Of a stretch of DNA of 64,000 nucleotides, positions 17,567 to 26,100 are shown in pieces (within the stretch, counting starts at the first letter, position 1; each line of letters starts with the position of its first letter). Source of the DNA: Lentimicrobium sp. L6 (GTDB taxonomy: Bacteria > Bacteroidota > Bacteroidia > Bacteroidales > UBA12170); the NCBI RefSeq assembly GCF_013166655.1, contig NZ_JABKCA010000011.1, forward strand, positions 1-64,000, given 5' to 3'. The position numbers and the translations under genes were made by a program. The notes beneath the pieces were generated by a model. It did no database searches, had not been told where the DNA came from, and was given only the letters and a program-made list of their open reading frames with translations.

Positions 17567-17580
17567 AATGAACGTTCATT
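17567..17580 (+). promoter_or_regulatory. TetR-type operator palindrome
   Basis: AATGAACGTTCATT is a perfect 14-bp palindrome of the kind bound by TetR/AcrR regulators, 36 bases upstream of the tetR-like ATG at 17616. A TTGACAAA stretch lies just before it and a CATATTTTG box just after, so a bound repressor would cover the promoter: likely autoregulation of the regulator and nitroreductase. Confidence 0.55.
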
Positions 17581-17615
17581 CATATTTTGTAATATTGCCT
17601 TCTCAAATAGATAAG

Positions 17616-18206
17616 ATGAACAAATTGATACCAAAACTTCAAAAGAGCAAGGACAAGAGAGTGGCATTATTGCAAGCTACCCTTCAGCTGATCAATCAAG
17701 GAGGAATACAAGAGGCTTCCATGTCGAAGGTAGCCAAACTGGCCAAGGTATCTCCTGGAACCATCTATCTTTATTTTGAGAACAAGCAGGATTTAGTGAA
17801 TCAGTTATATTTGAGTATAAAAGCAGCATTTAGTAAAGAAGCATTTAAAGATTTTAAAGAGGATGATCCAGTAAAGGAGAGTTTCAGGAAAATCTGGTAT
17901 CGTATTGCTGGTTTTAAAATCAAGCAAACTGAGGAGTCTTCTTTTTTAGATCAATGCGACAATACACCTATTTTAGATGAAAAAAGCAGGCAAGAAGGAT
18001 TGAGGCATTTGCAACCGCTTCTCGATTTATGGAATCGTGGACAAGAGGAGGCTTTAATTAAAAAAATCTCTCCTTATTTATTGTACGCATTCACCATTTA
18101 TCCTATGGCTTTTTTAATGAATACCAAAAACAGATCCCACTGTAAATTAAATGAACAAATTTTAGAAAAGGCTTTTGAAGCGGCTTGGGATAGCATTAAG
18201 CTTTAA
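17616..18206 (+). CDS. TetR/AcrR-family transcriptional regulator
   Basis: 196 aa from the ATG at 17616. A longer ATG at 17568 would begin inside the operator palindrome and is rejected. The N-terminal helix-turn-helix spans about residues 14-60: LLQATLQLINQGGIQEASMSKVAKLAKVSPGTIYLYFENKQDLVNQLYL, with the recognition helix around SPGTIYLYF. The C-terminal ligand-binding helices are not assignable. It sits 29 bases upstream of the nitroreductase ATG and probably represses that operon until a quinone, nitro compound or other electrophile binds. Confidence 0.85.
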   Translation: MNKLIPKLQKSKDKRVALLQATLQLINQGGIQEASMSKVAKLAKVSPGTIYLYFENKQDLVNQLYLSIKAAFSKEAFKDFKEDDPVKESFRKIWYRIAGFKIKQTEESSFLDQCDNTPILDEKSRQEGLRHLQPLLDLWNRGQEEALIKKISPYLLYAFTIYPMAFLMNTKNRSHCKLNEQILEKAFEAAWDSIKL

Positions 18207-18235
18207 AGCTTTTCTAACACATAAAAATGATAAAA

Positions 18236-18868
18236 ATGGAATTGTTAGATAAATTAAACTGGAGATATGCTGCCAAAGCCATGAATGGTGAAAAAGTAGC
18301 ACAAGAAAAAATCGATAATATTATTGAAGCCATCTCTTTGGCTCCTACATCAAGTGGATTGCAACCATTCGAGGTGTTTGTGATTACCAACCAAGAAATA
18401 AAAGAGAAAATCAAACCCGTAAGTTGGAATCAGTCAGTGATTACTGATTGTTCTCATTTATTAGTGTTTGCTGCTTGGGATACCTATACCGAGGATCGTA
18501 TCAATAAGATGTTCGACTTAACCAATGAGGTACGTGGTTTCAAAAACCAAGGCTGGGAAGATTACCGTCAGTTGCTTTTGGGAGCTTATCCACAAAGAGA
18601 TGCAGAGGTGAACTTCAATCATGCAGCTCGTCAGGCTTATATTGCTTTTTCACAAGCCATTGCAGCGGCTGCTTTTGAAGGAGTTGATGCAACACCTTTA
18701 GAAGGATTTGATCCTGTTGCTGTAGATGAAATTTTAAACCTAAAAGAAAAGGGATTAAGATCTTGTGTGATGCTTCCTCTAGGTTATCGTGATACCGAAA
18801 ACGATTGGTTGGTGAATCTAAAAAAAGTAAGAAAAAGTAAAAATGACTTAGTGACTGTAATAGACTAA
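18236..18868 (+). CDS. NAD(P)H-dependent nitroreductase-family flavoprotein
   Basis: 210 aa from the ATG at 18236 (MELLDKLNWRYAAKAMNG); the ATG at 18227 adds three residues. The N-terminal RYAAKAMNG and SLAPTSSGLQPFEVFVIT contact FMN in the nitroreductase fold; a late ATPLEGFDP and a C-terminal CVMLPLGYRDTENDWLVNLKKVRK region match the NfsB-like subgroup. It probably reduces quinones or nitroaromatics in the cytoplasm, with the TetR gene in the same operon. A terminator follows at 18890. Confidence 0.85.
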   Translation: MELLDKLNWRYAAKAMNGEKVAQEKIDNIIEAISLAPTSSGLQPFEVFVITNQEIKEKIKPVSWNQSVITDCSHLLVFAAWDTYTEDRINKMFDLTNEVRGFKNQGWEDYRQLLLGAYPQRDAEVNFNHAARQAYIAFSQAIAAAAFEGVDATPLEGFDPVAVDEILNLKEKGLRSCVMLPLGYRDTENDWLVNLKKVRKSKNDLVTVID

Positions 18869-18889
18869 TCTTTATTGGAATATACAAGT

Positions 18890-18928
18890 AAAGCCAGTTA
18901 CTCTTAACCAGAATAGCTGGCTTTTTTG
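18890..18928 (+). terminator. Terminator after the nitroreductase
   Basis: AAAGCCAG pairs with CTGGCTTT around a long A-rich loop and ends in a T run (18921-18927), 21 bases after the stop codon. Confidence 0.7.
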
Positions 18929-18946
18929 TAGTATATTATATTTTTA

Positions 18947-19125
18947 CTAATCCACCATAAACTTAGCACTGCCAACCATATGGTTTTCGTCTCTAACAAT
19001 AATCACACATATGGCTGTTGACGATTGGCTAATTTACAAGAGTTCCTCCTTTTTGCCATTGGCTAATTTTATTTGATAAACATCCTCTCCAGCCTAGTTA
19101 CAACGGATCATTTGTAAACCTGCGA
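18947..19125 (-). pseudogene. Decayed T9SS sorting domain, third relative of the tandem T9SS genes
   Basis: The minus strand translates to fragments GEDVYQIKLANGKKEELL, a stop, then ISQSSTAICVIIVRDENHM and VGSAKFMVD ending in TAG (18947-18949). This lines up with the C-terminal residues of the two tandem proteins at 9281 and 11137 (GEEVYQKKLANGIKEEALNISQWS... and VGSAKLVVE). Two in-frame stops (TAA in place of the Leu-Asn pair, TAG within the QTG region) and several substitutions show decay. Homology fades beyond about 19125. No signal peptide or cargo domain is attached. Confidence 0.8.
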
Positions 19126-19203
19126 ATACACATTGGGGGTTTTAAACACCTAATAGGCGAAATGATATAAGTCTATATTTACTATAGATATATAGGAGCT
19201 TCT

Positions 19204-19710
19204 CTACTTCTCTATCTTAAACTTAAAGCTAGTCAGGTTAGGGATATTTCTATCGCGAATATAAATATAGAATGGAGGATGTATATTTTCTGGAATAGGG
19301 ACGGTGGTGTAATTCCAATAAAAGTTTCCTGCGGGTAGTTCCGAAGATTTATATGCCAATTTATGCTCCCACAGTTTTTCTTTATCATCTTCTCCTCTAA
19401 TGATAAACATAAACCATTTCATATTAGCTAAAGATTGTTCATATCGAGTAATGTAAAATTCTAAGTATGCCTTCTCAGCTGATGAAACGGCATCATGATA
19501 GGCTATAGAAGTAATCATACCTGTTGTAGAATTTCTCGAACCACCATAATCGGCTCCATTTACTCGCCTCACTTCGTAGCCATTAATACTTCTTATTTCA
19601 CCATCTACCCAGGTTTTGTATGTGAGTTCTCTATTGATTTCGTTGAGACTTTGTCCGAAAGACATCAAACCTAATCCTAAAAATAGGGCTATAAATGCTA
19701 ATTTCTTCAT
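19204..19710 (-). CDS. Secreted protein of unknown function
   Basis: 168 aa from the ATG at 19710 (KKLAFIALFLGLGLMSFGQ signal peptide); the ATG at 19734 is eight codons earlier and unlikely. The mature part is beta-rich, with GYEVRRVNGADYGGSRNST, a charged IRGEDDKEKLWEHKLAYKS and a proline-rich PIPENIHPPFYIYIRD. No family recognised. It is not T9SS-sorted. It lies next to the pseudogene and diverges from the ABC exporter, so it may be a periplasmic or outer-membrane-associated protein. Confidence 0.6.
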   Translation of the reverse strand: MKKLAFIALFLGLGLMSFGQSLNEINRELTYKTWVDGEIRSINGYEVRRVNGADYGGSRNSTTGMITSIAYHDAVSSAEKAYLEFYITRYEQSLANMKWFMFIIRGEDDKEKLWEHKLAYKSSELPAGNFYWNYTTVPIPENIHPPFYIYIRDRNIPNLTSFKFKIEK

Positions 19711-19771
19711 GTTATAAATTGTTAATTGAGCCATATCAAAGATAATAAAAACAAAGAAGCGGCAAATTGAC

Positions 19772-19779
19772 TATTTTTG
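19772..19779 (+). promoter_or_regulatory. Bacteroidota -7 box for the ABC exporter
   Basis: TATTTTTG is an exact TAnnTTTG match 23 bases upstream of the ATG at 19803. It lies downstream of the in-frame TTG at 19767, so that TTG cannot be the start. Confidence 0.5.
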
Positions 19780-19802
19780 CGAATTGTAAAAATGCATATT
19801 TC

Positions 19803-21632
19803 ATGAAGAAGCTATTTAAAATCCTTACCTATGTTAAACCCTACTGGCCTTACGCTAGTTTGAATGTATTCTTTAATATCTTGGCGGTTATCTTTTCATT
19901 GGCTTCGTTTGCGGTGTTTATCCCCATACTAAATATGCTTTTTAAAATGCAGGATATTCCGGAGGAAGCTGTTCCTCTTGATATTTTCAACTTCGATTCC
20001 ATCTCTGAGAATTTCAATTTCTATGCCGGACAACTGATTAAAATGCATGGTGAAATGGAAACTCTATTGTATATCGCATTTATTATTCTAGGACTATATT
20101 TCCTTAAAAATCTCTTTCGTTATTTGGCCATGTTCTTTTTGGCACCCATACGTAATGGTGTGGTGAGAGATCTAAGAAATGATATGTATAAAAAAGTACT
20201 GATCCTTCCCATCAGTTATTTTAGCGAAAAGAAAAAGGGGGATATTATCTCCAGAATGACTTCTGATGTTTTAGAGATAGAATGGTCTATTATGAGCTCT
20301 TTGGAATCGGTTTTTAGAGAACCCATTGCCATAATTGCTTCCATTGCAGTCTTGTTTTTTATGAGTCCAAGCTTAACTATTTTCGTGATGGTATTATTGC
20401 CCATTAGTGGCTTCTTGATTGGTCAAATTGGTAAAAGTCTGAAAAGAACCAGCGATAAAAGCCAGAAAAGTATGGGTTTTATATTGAGCGTAATTGAAGA
20501 AACCATTGGAGGCTTAAGAATTATCAAAGGCTTTACAGCCATCAATAGTACCGAAAAGAAGTTTCAAGCCATCAATCAAGATTATACCAAGTTGATGATT
20601 AAACTATATCGTAAACGAGATATGGCCTCTCCGCTAAGTGAATTTATGGGAGTAGGTGTGGTAGTTACCATTCTTTGGTATGGCGGTAGATTAATCCTAA
20701 GCGAAGATTCCACAATGGAAGCAGCAGAATTCCTTGTTTATTTAGGGATTTTCTCGCAGATTTTGAATCCAGCTAAAGCCATCACCACTGCTTTCTATAA
20801 TATTCAAAAAGGTGCGGCCTCAGTGGAAAGAGTAGAAGGCGTATTAGATGCGCCTGAAATCATAGAAGAAAAGCCCCAAGCCATTGCTAAAAAAGAATTT
20901 ATTGATACTATTGAATATAAAGACCTCAGCTTCTCCTATCAAAATCATGTAGAAGTCTTGAAAAAGATTAACTTGAAGATAGCAAAAGGAAAAACCATTG
21001 CGCTTGTTGGGGCATCAGGAGGAGGTAAATCAACATTAGCCGATCTATTACCACGTTTTTACGATCCTCAAGAAGGAAGTATTTCTATTGATGGAGTAGA
21101 TATTAAAGACATTGTAATTGATGATGTGCGTGGTTTAATGGGTATCGTGACTCAAGAGTCTATTCTTTTTAATGATACTGTATTTAATAATATTGCTCTA
21201 GGAATTGAAGACAAGGTCACTTTAGAGGAGGTTAAAAACGCAGCCAAAATCGCCAATGCTCATGAGTTTATCGAGCAAATGGAGGAGGGCTACGATAGCA
21301 TTATTGGTGATAGAGGACAAAAATTATCTGGTGGACAAAGACAGCGATTGAGTATTGCGAGAGCAGTTTTGAAAAACCCACCCATTATGATATTAGATGA
21401 GGCTACATCAGCACTCGACACTGAGTCAGAAAGACTCGTTCAACAAGCTTTGGAAAACCTTATGAAGAACAGAACTTCACTCATTATTGCACATCGCTTG
21501 TCGACTATTCAACATGCCGATGAGATTATTGTAGTAGATAAAGGTGAAATTGTAGAGCGAGGAATTCACGAAGAGCTCCTCAAAGAAAAAGGGATATATC
21601 ATCGCTTGCATGATATGCAAGCATTTGCTTAA
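19803..21632 (+). CDS. MsbA-like ABC exporter (fused membrane and ATPase domains)
   Basis: 609 aa from the ATG at 19803. Six membrane helices occupy residues about 20-310. The ATPase domain has Walker A GASGGGKST near 403-411, the Q-loop TQES near 450, signature LSGGQRQRL near 507, Walker B MILDEATSALD near 528 and the H-switch IIAHRLS near 560. The half-transporter length fits a homodimeric exporter of the MsbA/lipid-flippase type; which lipid or drug it moves is not shown. It is the sole gene of its unit and converges on pgi across a 50-bp palindrome. Confidence 0.85.
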   Translation: MKKLFKILTYVKPYWPYASLNVFFNILAVIFSLASFAVFIPILNMLFKMQDIPEEAVPLDIFNFDSISENFNFYAGQLIKMHGEMETLLYIAFIILGLYFLKNLFRYLAMFFLAPIRNGVVRDLRNDMYKKVLILPISYFSEKKKGDIISRMTSDVLEIEWSIMSSLESVFREPIAIIASIAVLFFMSPSLTIFVMVLLPISGFLIGQIGKSLKRTSDKSQKSMGFILSVIEETIGGLRIIKGFTAINSTEKKFQAINQDYTKLMIKLYRKRDMASPLSEFMGVGVVVTILWYGGRLILSEDSTMEAAEFLVYLGIFSQILNPAKAITTAFYNIQKGAASVERVEGVLDAPEIIEEKPQAIAKKEFIDTIEYKDLSFSYQNHVEVLKKINLKIAKGKTIALVGASGGGKSTLADLLPRFYDPQEGSISIDGVDIKDIVIDDVRGLMGIVTQESILFNDTVFNNIALGIEDKVTLEEVKNAAKIANAHEFIEQMEEGYDSIIGDRGQKLSGGQRQRLSIARAVLKNPPIMILDEATSALDTESERLVQQALENLMKNRTSLIIAHRLSTIQHADEIIVVDKGEIVERGIHEELLKEKGIYHRLHDMQAFA

Positions 21633-21633
21633 A

Positions 21634-21683
21634 GCCTAGGTTCGACGACCCCTAGCTTAAGCTAGGGGTCGTCGAACCTAGGC
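21634..21683. repeat. 50-bp perfect palindrome between convergent genes
   Basis: Two exact 25-base inverted arms: the left begins GCCTAGGTTCGACGACC and ends CCCTAGCTT at 21658; the right runs from 21659 to 21683. The axis is between 21658 and 21659 (CTT/AAG). It starts 1 base after the ABC exporter stop (21630-21632) and ends 3 bases before the pgi stop codon (21687), so it fills the whole gap. It is GC-richer than its surroundings and has no T tail. Possibly a terminator or attenuator for both convergent transcripts, possibly a cruciform-prone repeat. Confidence 0.85.
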
Positions 21684-21686
21684 CAG

Positions 21687-23027
21687 CTATAAGCGAGCCT
21701 TTATAGCTTTAGTAGCTTCTTCAAAACCTGGTTTTCCCAGAAGAGCAAACATATTCTTTTTATAGGCTTCAACACCTGGTTGGTCGAATGGGTTTACATC
21801 TAAAATATAACCACTTAATCCACAGGCAAACTCATAGAAATAAATCAACTGGCCAATATTCTCTTCGTTTAATTCTGGGATACTGATTCTTAAATTGGGT
21901 ACTCCACCATCAACGTGAGCAATGGCAGTTCCAAGTTCTGCATTATAATTCACCTCAGTAATGGTTTTTCCTTTTAGGTAATTTAAACCATCGAGGTCGG
22001 CAGCATCCAATGGGATCTCGAGCTTTCTTTTGCTCTTCTCCACACTAATTACTGTTTCAAAGAGATTTCTAATTCCCTCTTGGATATATTGGCCCATACT
22101 GTGTAAATCGGTAGTGTTACTCACTCCAGCTGGGAAGATTCCTTTGTTCTCTTTTCCTTCACTTTCGCCATATAATTGCTTCCACCACTCTGTCATATAA
22201 TAAAGAGTAGGTTGGTAGTTCACCATGATTTCGGTGGTTTTTCCACTATTATAAAGTGCATTACGAGTGGCAGCATATAAGGCAACAGGATTGGTTTCTA
22301 TGGCAGTGTTCTTCTCGTTGAACTCTTGCATCTCAACTGCTCCTTTAACTAGGGCGTGAATATCGAAGCCAGCAACAGCAATAGGTAATAATCCAACAGG
22401 AGTTAAAACAGAATATCTTCCTCCAACATCATCTGGCACCACATAGGTTTTATAACCTTCTTTATCAGCAAGGGTTTTTAAAGCACCTCTAGATTTATCT
22501 GTGATGGCGATAATTCTATCGGCGGCCTCTTCTTTACCATATTTAGTTTCAAGATGGTTTTTGATAATTCTAAAAGCCAATGCGGGTTCAGTGGTAGTTC
22601 CAGATTTGCTGATTACAGTCACTGCATAATCAAGTCCGTCCAAAGCTTCCATCAGGTCCACCATATAATCTTCGCTAATGTTTTGTCCAGCGTAGATTAC
22701 TTGTGGTCTGTCAGATTTCACAAAACCTTTAAACTGATGTTGCAAAGCTTCAATAACAGCTCTAGCACCTAAATAACTTCCTCCAATTCCGATAACCACA
22801 AATACTTTTGCTTTTGCAGCCATTTTATCGGCATCGGCTTTAATCTCGTCTAAAAACTCAGTGCTAATAGAGGAAGGTAAATCTACCCAGCCCAAGAAAT
22901 CATCACCTTTTCCTGTTTTATTTAAAAGGTTTTGGTGATTTTTGTTGATCACATCTTGAAAGGCATTGATGTCTTCTTTCTTTACAAAGTCTAATGCTCT
23001 GCTAATATCTAAGTTGATGTTTATCAT
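21687..23027 (-). CDS. pgi: Glucose-6-phosphate isomerase
   Basis: 446 aa, matching the short bacterial PGI type. Substrate-site motifs are GIGGSYLGARA near residue 84 and SKSGTTTEPALAF near 135, with the catalytic-region GLSGYILDVNPFDQPGVEAYK near 405-425. It interconverts glucose-6-phosphate and fructose-6-phosphate in the cytoplasm. It is a single-gene unit; its 3' end abuts the palindrome. A transcript from the minus-strand promoter region 23028-23178 would carry it. Confidence 0.95.
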   Translation of the reverse strand: MININLDISRALDFVKKEDINAFQDVINKNHQNLLNKTGKGDDFLGWVDLPSSISTEFLDEIKADADKMAAKAKVFVVIGIGGSYLGARAVIEALQHQFKGFVKSDRPQVIYAGQNISEDYMVDLMEALDGLDYAVTVISKSGTTTEPALAFRIIKNHLETKYGKEEAADRIIAITDKSRGALKTLADKEGYKTYVVPDDVGGRYSVLTPVGLLPIAVAGFDIHALVKGAVEMQEFNEKNTAIETNPVALYAATRNALYNSGKTTEIMVNYQPTLYYMTEWWKQLYGESEGKENKGIFPAGVSNTTDLHSMGQYIQEGIRNLFETVISVEKSKRKLEIPLDAADLDGLNYLKGKTITEVNYNAELGTAIAHVDGGVPNLRISIPELNEENIGQLIYFYEFACGLSGYILDVNPFDQPGVEAYKKNMFALLGKPGFEEATKAIKARL

Positions 23028-23105
23028 GTTTTTATAAATTTTAATATCTAAATATGGTTGTTTGCAAATATCATAAATTTAGGAATACAAAAAAGAACCC
23101 TATTT

Positions 23106-23160
23106 AAAAAGTCATTGATTCTTAAAGAAAACGAGCATCCGAAAAGAATCAATGACTTTC
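23106..23160 (-). terminator. Terminator for the 1871-aa T9SS gene
   Basis: Minus strand: AAAGTCATTGATTCTT and AAGAATCAATGACTTT form a perfect 16-bp stem around a roughly 20-base loop, with TTTTTAAATA following. It lies 20 bases below the stop codon at 23179. Confidence 0.7.
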
Positions 23161-23178
23161 AAAAAATTTTAAAAGAGA

Positions 23179-26100
23179 CTATTTATTGATGACTATCTTA
23201 TGTTGTACTGTATTTTTCTCATTTTTCAGCTCTAACATATAGCTTCCAGAGGCCAAGAGACTTAAATCTAATTCTAATTTTTGGCTACCAGGCTTTATTT
23301 TGTCAGTAATAACTTTACTTCCATTTAGAGTCCAAAGTATAACTTCGGTATCAGCTTCTAATGGCTTATTGATTTCAATATAAAGTCTGTTCTGCGCAGG
23401 GTTGGGATATATCGCTACATCCATAATAGAGACCTCAAAAATTCCAATGGGAATAATTTCAATAAGCATTTCAGAGGCTTCACTTAGTCCGCAAAGATTT
23501 TCAGCGACCACTGAAAGCATACCTGAATTGGCATCCTCTGGGAAGTCTATGGTAATTTCATTACTTCCTGTTCCGGCAATCAAAACCCAACTTGGATCCA
23601 AAGTCCAATTATAGGATTCAGCACCATCAAGAGTCTCCACAGAATAGGTTTCTGTGTCCATTCCCCAAATTTGATCTAGGCCTGTAATACTACTAAGTTC
23701 ACTTAACACAGGATTAGAATTCAGTGCTTTTGAAGTTGCGGGGCTTAGTCCACACTCATTTTCTAAGACAACTGAAATATCGCCATCATTAGAACCAACG
23801 GTTACAGAAATCTGATGTGTAGCGCTAGTCCCAGCCCAGCCACTTGGCAAACTCCAATTATAGGAGACCCCGCTTTGCTCTTCCATGCTATATATTTCTG
23901 TTACTCCAGCACAAACTTCTTCTTCTCCCAATATTTCACTGGCTGGTATTGGCACCTGATTTACATCGACAGTCAAGCTATTTGAAGGACCATCTCCACA
24001 ACCATTGGAAGGGGTGACTATGATTTCGCCACCATTATTTCCGATACTTGCTTCTATTTCGTTGTTTGCGCTTGTTCCATTCCATCCGTTAGGCAATTCC
24101 CATGAATATTCAATACCATCAACAAATTCAACAGAATAAGTTTCTGTTTCTCCAGCACATATTTCTTGAGCTCCACTTATGGAGCTAGGCTGAGCAGGAG
24201 TACTTGTAAGGACTCCTAGAGTGGCTGTTTGTGGCGTTCCTTCACCACAAAAATTACTTGGTGTTACTGATATTTCACCACCAGTATTTCCCACTGTAAC
24301 GGTGATAGAATTGGTGTTGCTATTTCCTGTCCAACTACTTGGAAGCGACCATTCATAGCTATCTACTGATGGGTCGAATGGAACAGAATAGGTTTCTAAG
24401 AATCCTATACAAGCCATAATAACACCTTCGATAGGATCTGGCTGTGCTGGTCCTTCATTAGTTACTTCTAATGAAATGGATTGACTAGGGCCCGAACCAC
24501 ATTCATTATTCGGAATAACAGAAATATTTCCTCCATTACTACCAATGGTGACAGTAATTTCGTTACTTATACTTGTTCCTGTCCAGCCTGAAGGAATAGA
24601 CCATGTATAATCCTCCACATTCTCATCTAGTTCAACCGTATATAGCTCTTGAGTTCCCTCACAAACTGATGGATTTCCATCTATGGCACTGACTTGAAAT
24701 GGGATGGAAAATGATATAACATTTAATTGTCTCGGGGAACCATTTCCACATCCATTTACTGGAACAACTGAAACAACACCATCCTCTGTTCCAACTGAAA
24801 CCGTAATTGAACTCGTGCTACTTGTTCCAGTCCACCCACTTGGCAAAGTCCAAATATATGAATCTGCATTTGGGTCATTAGTAATTGAATAAGTGATAGA
24901 TTCTCCTTCACATGGAGTTTCGTCTCCACTAATAGCAGAAGGTTGCTCTGGTAGTGAGATAGCATCAACAGCCAAGGATCTTGAGGATCCATTTCCACAA
25001 TCATTCATTGGGCTCACTATAATATCTCCTTCTGTACTTCCTGCGGTAACAGTGATTGAGTTGGTATTGCTATTTCCCGACCATCCACTTGGAAGGGTCC
25101 AAGTATAAGACAATACATTAGGATCGTTATCTACAGTGTAAGTTATAGAGTTTCCTTCACATGGAGAAGTTTCACCAGATATGATAGAAGGCTGAGCTGG
25201 TAATTCATTTACCTCAATAGCTAAAACTCTAACAGGACCACTACCACATTCATTCTCAGGTATAACAGAAATATTTCCTCCTGTAGAACCAACAACTACA
25301 GTTATTGCACTATTTGTGCTTGTCCCTGTCCAAGTACTTGGTAAAGTCCAATTATAAGTATCTGCATCAGGGTCATTAGTGACCGAATAAGTTTGACTAG
25401 TGCCTTGGCAAGGCTGAAGATTTCCAGCCATGCTGCTCGGTTGTTGAGGTAATGTATTATTGGTGAGCGTTGCAGCAGCAGACAAGGCAGACATTTGTCC
25501 ATCTTTTTCTACTTTCCCTTTATACACCCCATTTACCAGATCTGGAAAAGTATAGAAGTTAGTATTAGCGGTGGCATTATCCAATACAGTACCTGAATTA
25601 TCTGTAAGGTAGAAAGTTTGGTTTCCACTCAAGCTACTCGTCACTTTAATGGCTCCAGTATTACAATCTGGAATGGCAGAAACTGTAGCCACAGGAGTAG
25701 GTGCAGAACCCTCGATATTGATATGATCAACAAACCAATCGTCACCATCATCATTAGTCATTACAAAAGCAATATAAATCTCTTGCCCAGCATAGGCAGA
25801 AAGGTCAATTGTTTTTTCTGAATAGTTAACAGAAAAGGTGTCTTCACCCCAAGAGTTAAGAGTTGAAAAAGACGAAATATTGGTTTGAGATGTTGTGGAA
25901 ACTTTAATATAATACATTGATCCATATTCTGCTTCGTATGCCTGCTTTTGGTAGAATGACATTTCAGCACCAGAGGATATAAGTATCTTAGGGCTGACCA
26001 ACCAGTCTTCAGCTAGACCTTCTGTATTTTCCCAAACTATGTGAGCTGATTGACTACCACTATAGGCATCATCTGAGGATTGCCAATCTTGTACAGTTCC

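Noticed and set aside
17568-17615. Earlier ATG for the TetR-like gene
   Set aside because: It lies inside the operator palindrome and upstream of the helix-turn-helix by an unconserved stretch.
19767-19802. TTG start for the ABC exporter
   Set aside because: The -7 box lies downstream of it, so it would not be transcribed.
21634-21683. The long palindrome as a plain Rho-independent terminator
   Set aside because: There is no loop and no T tail; other terminators in the window have both.
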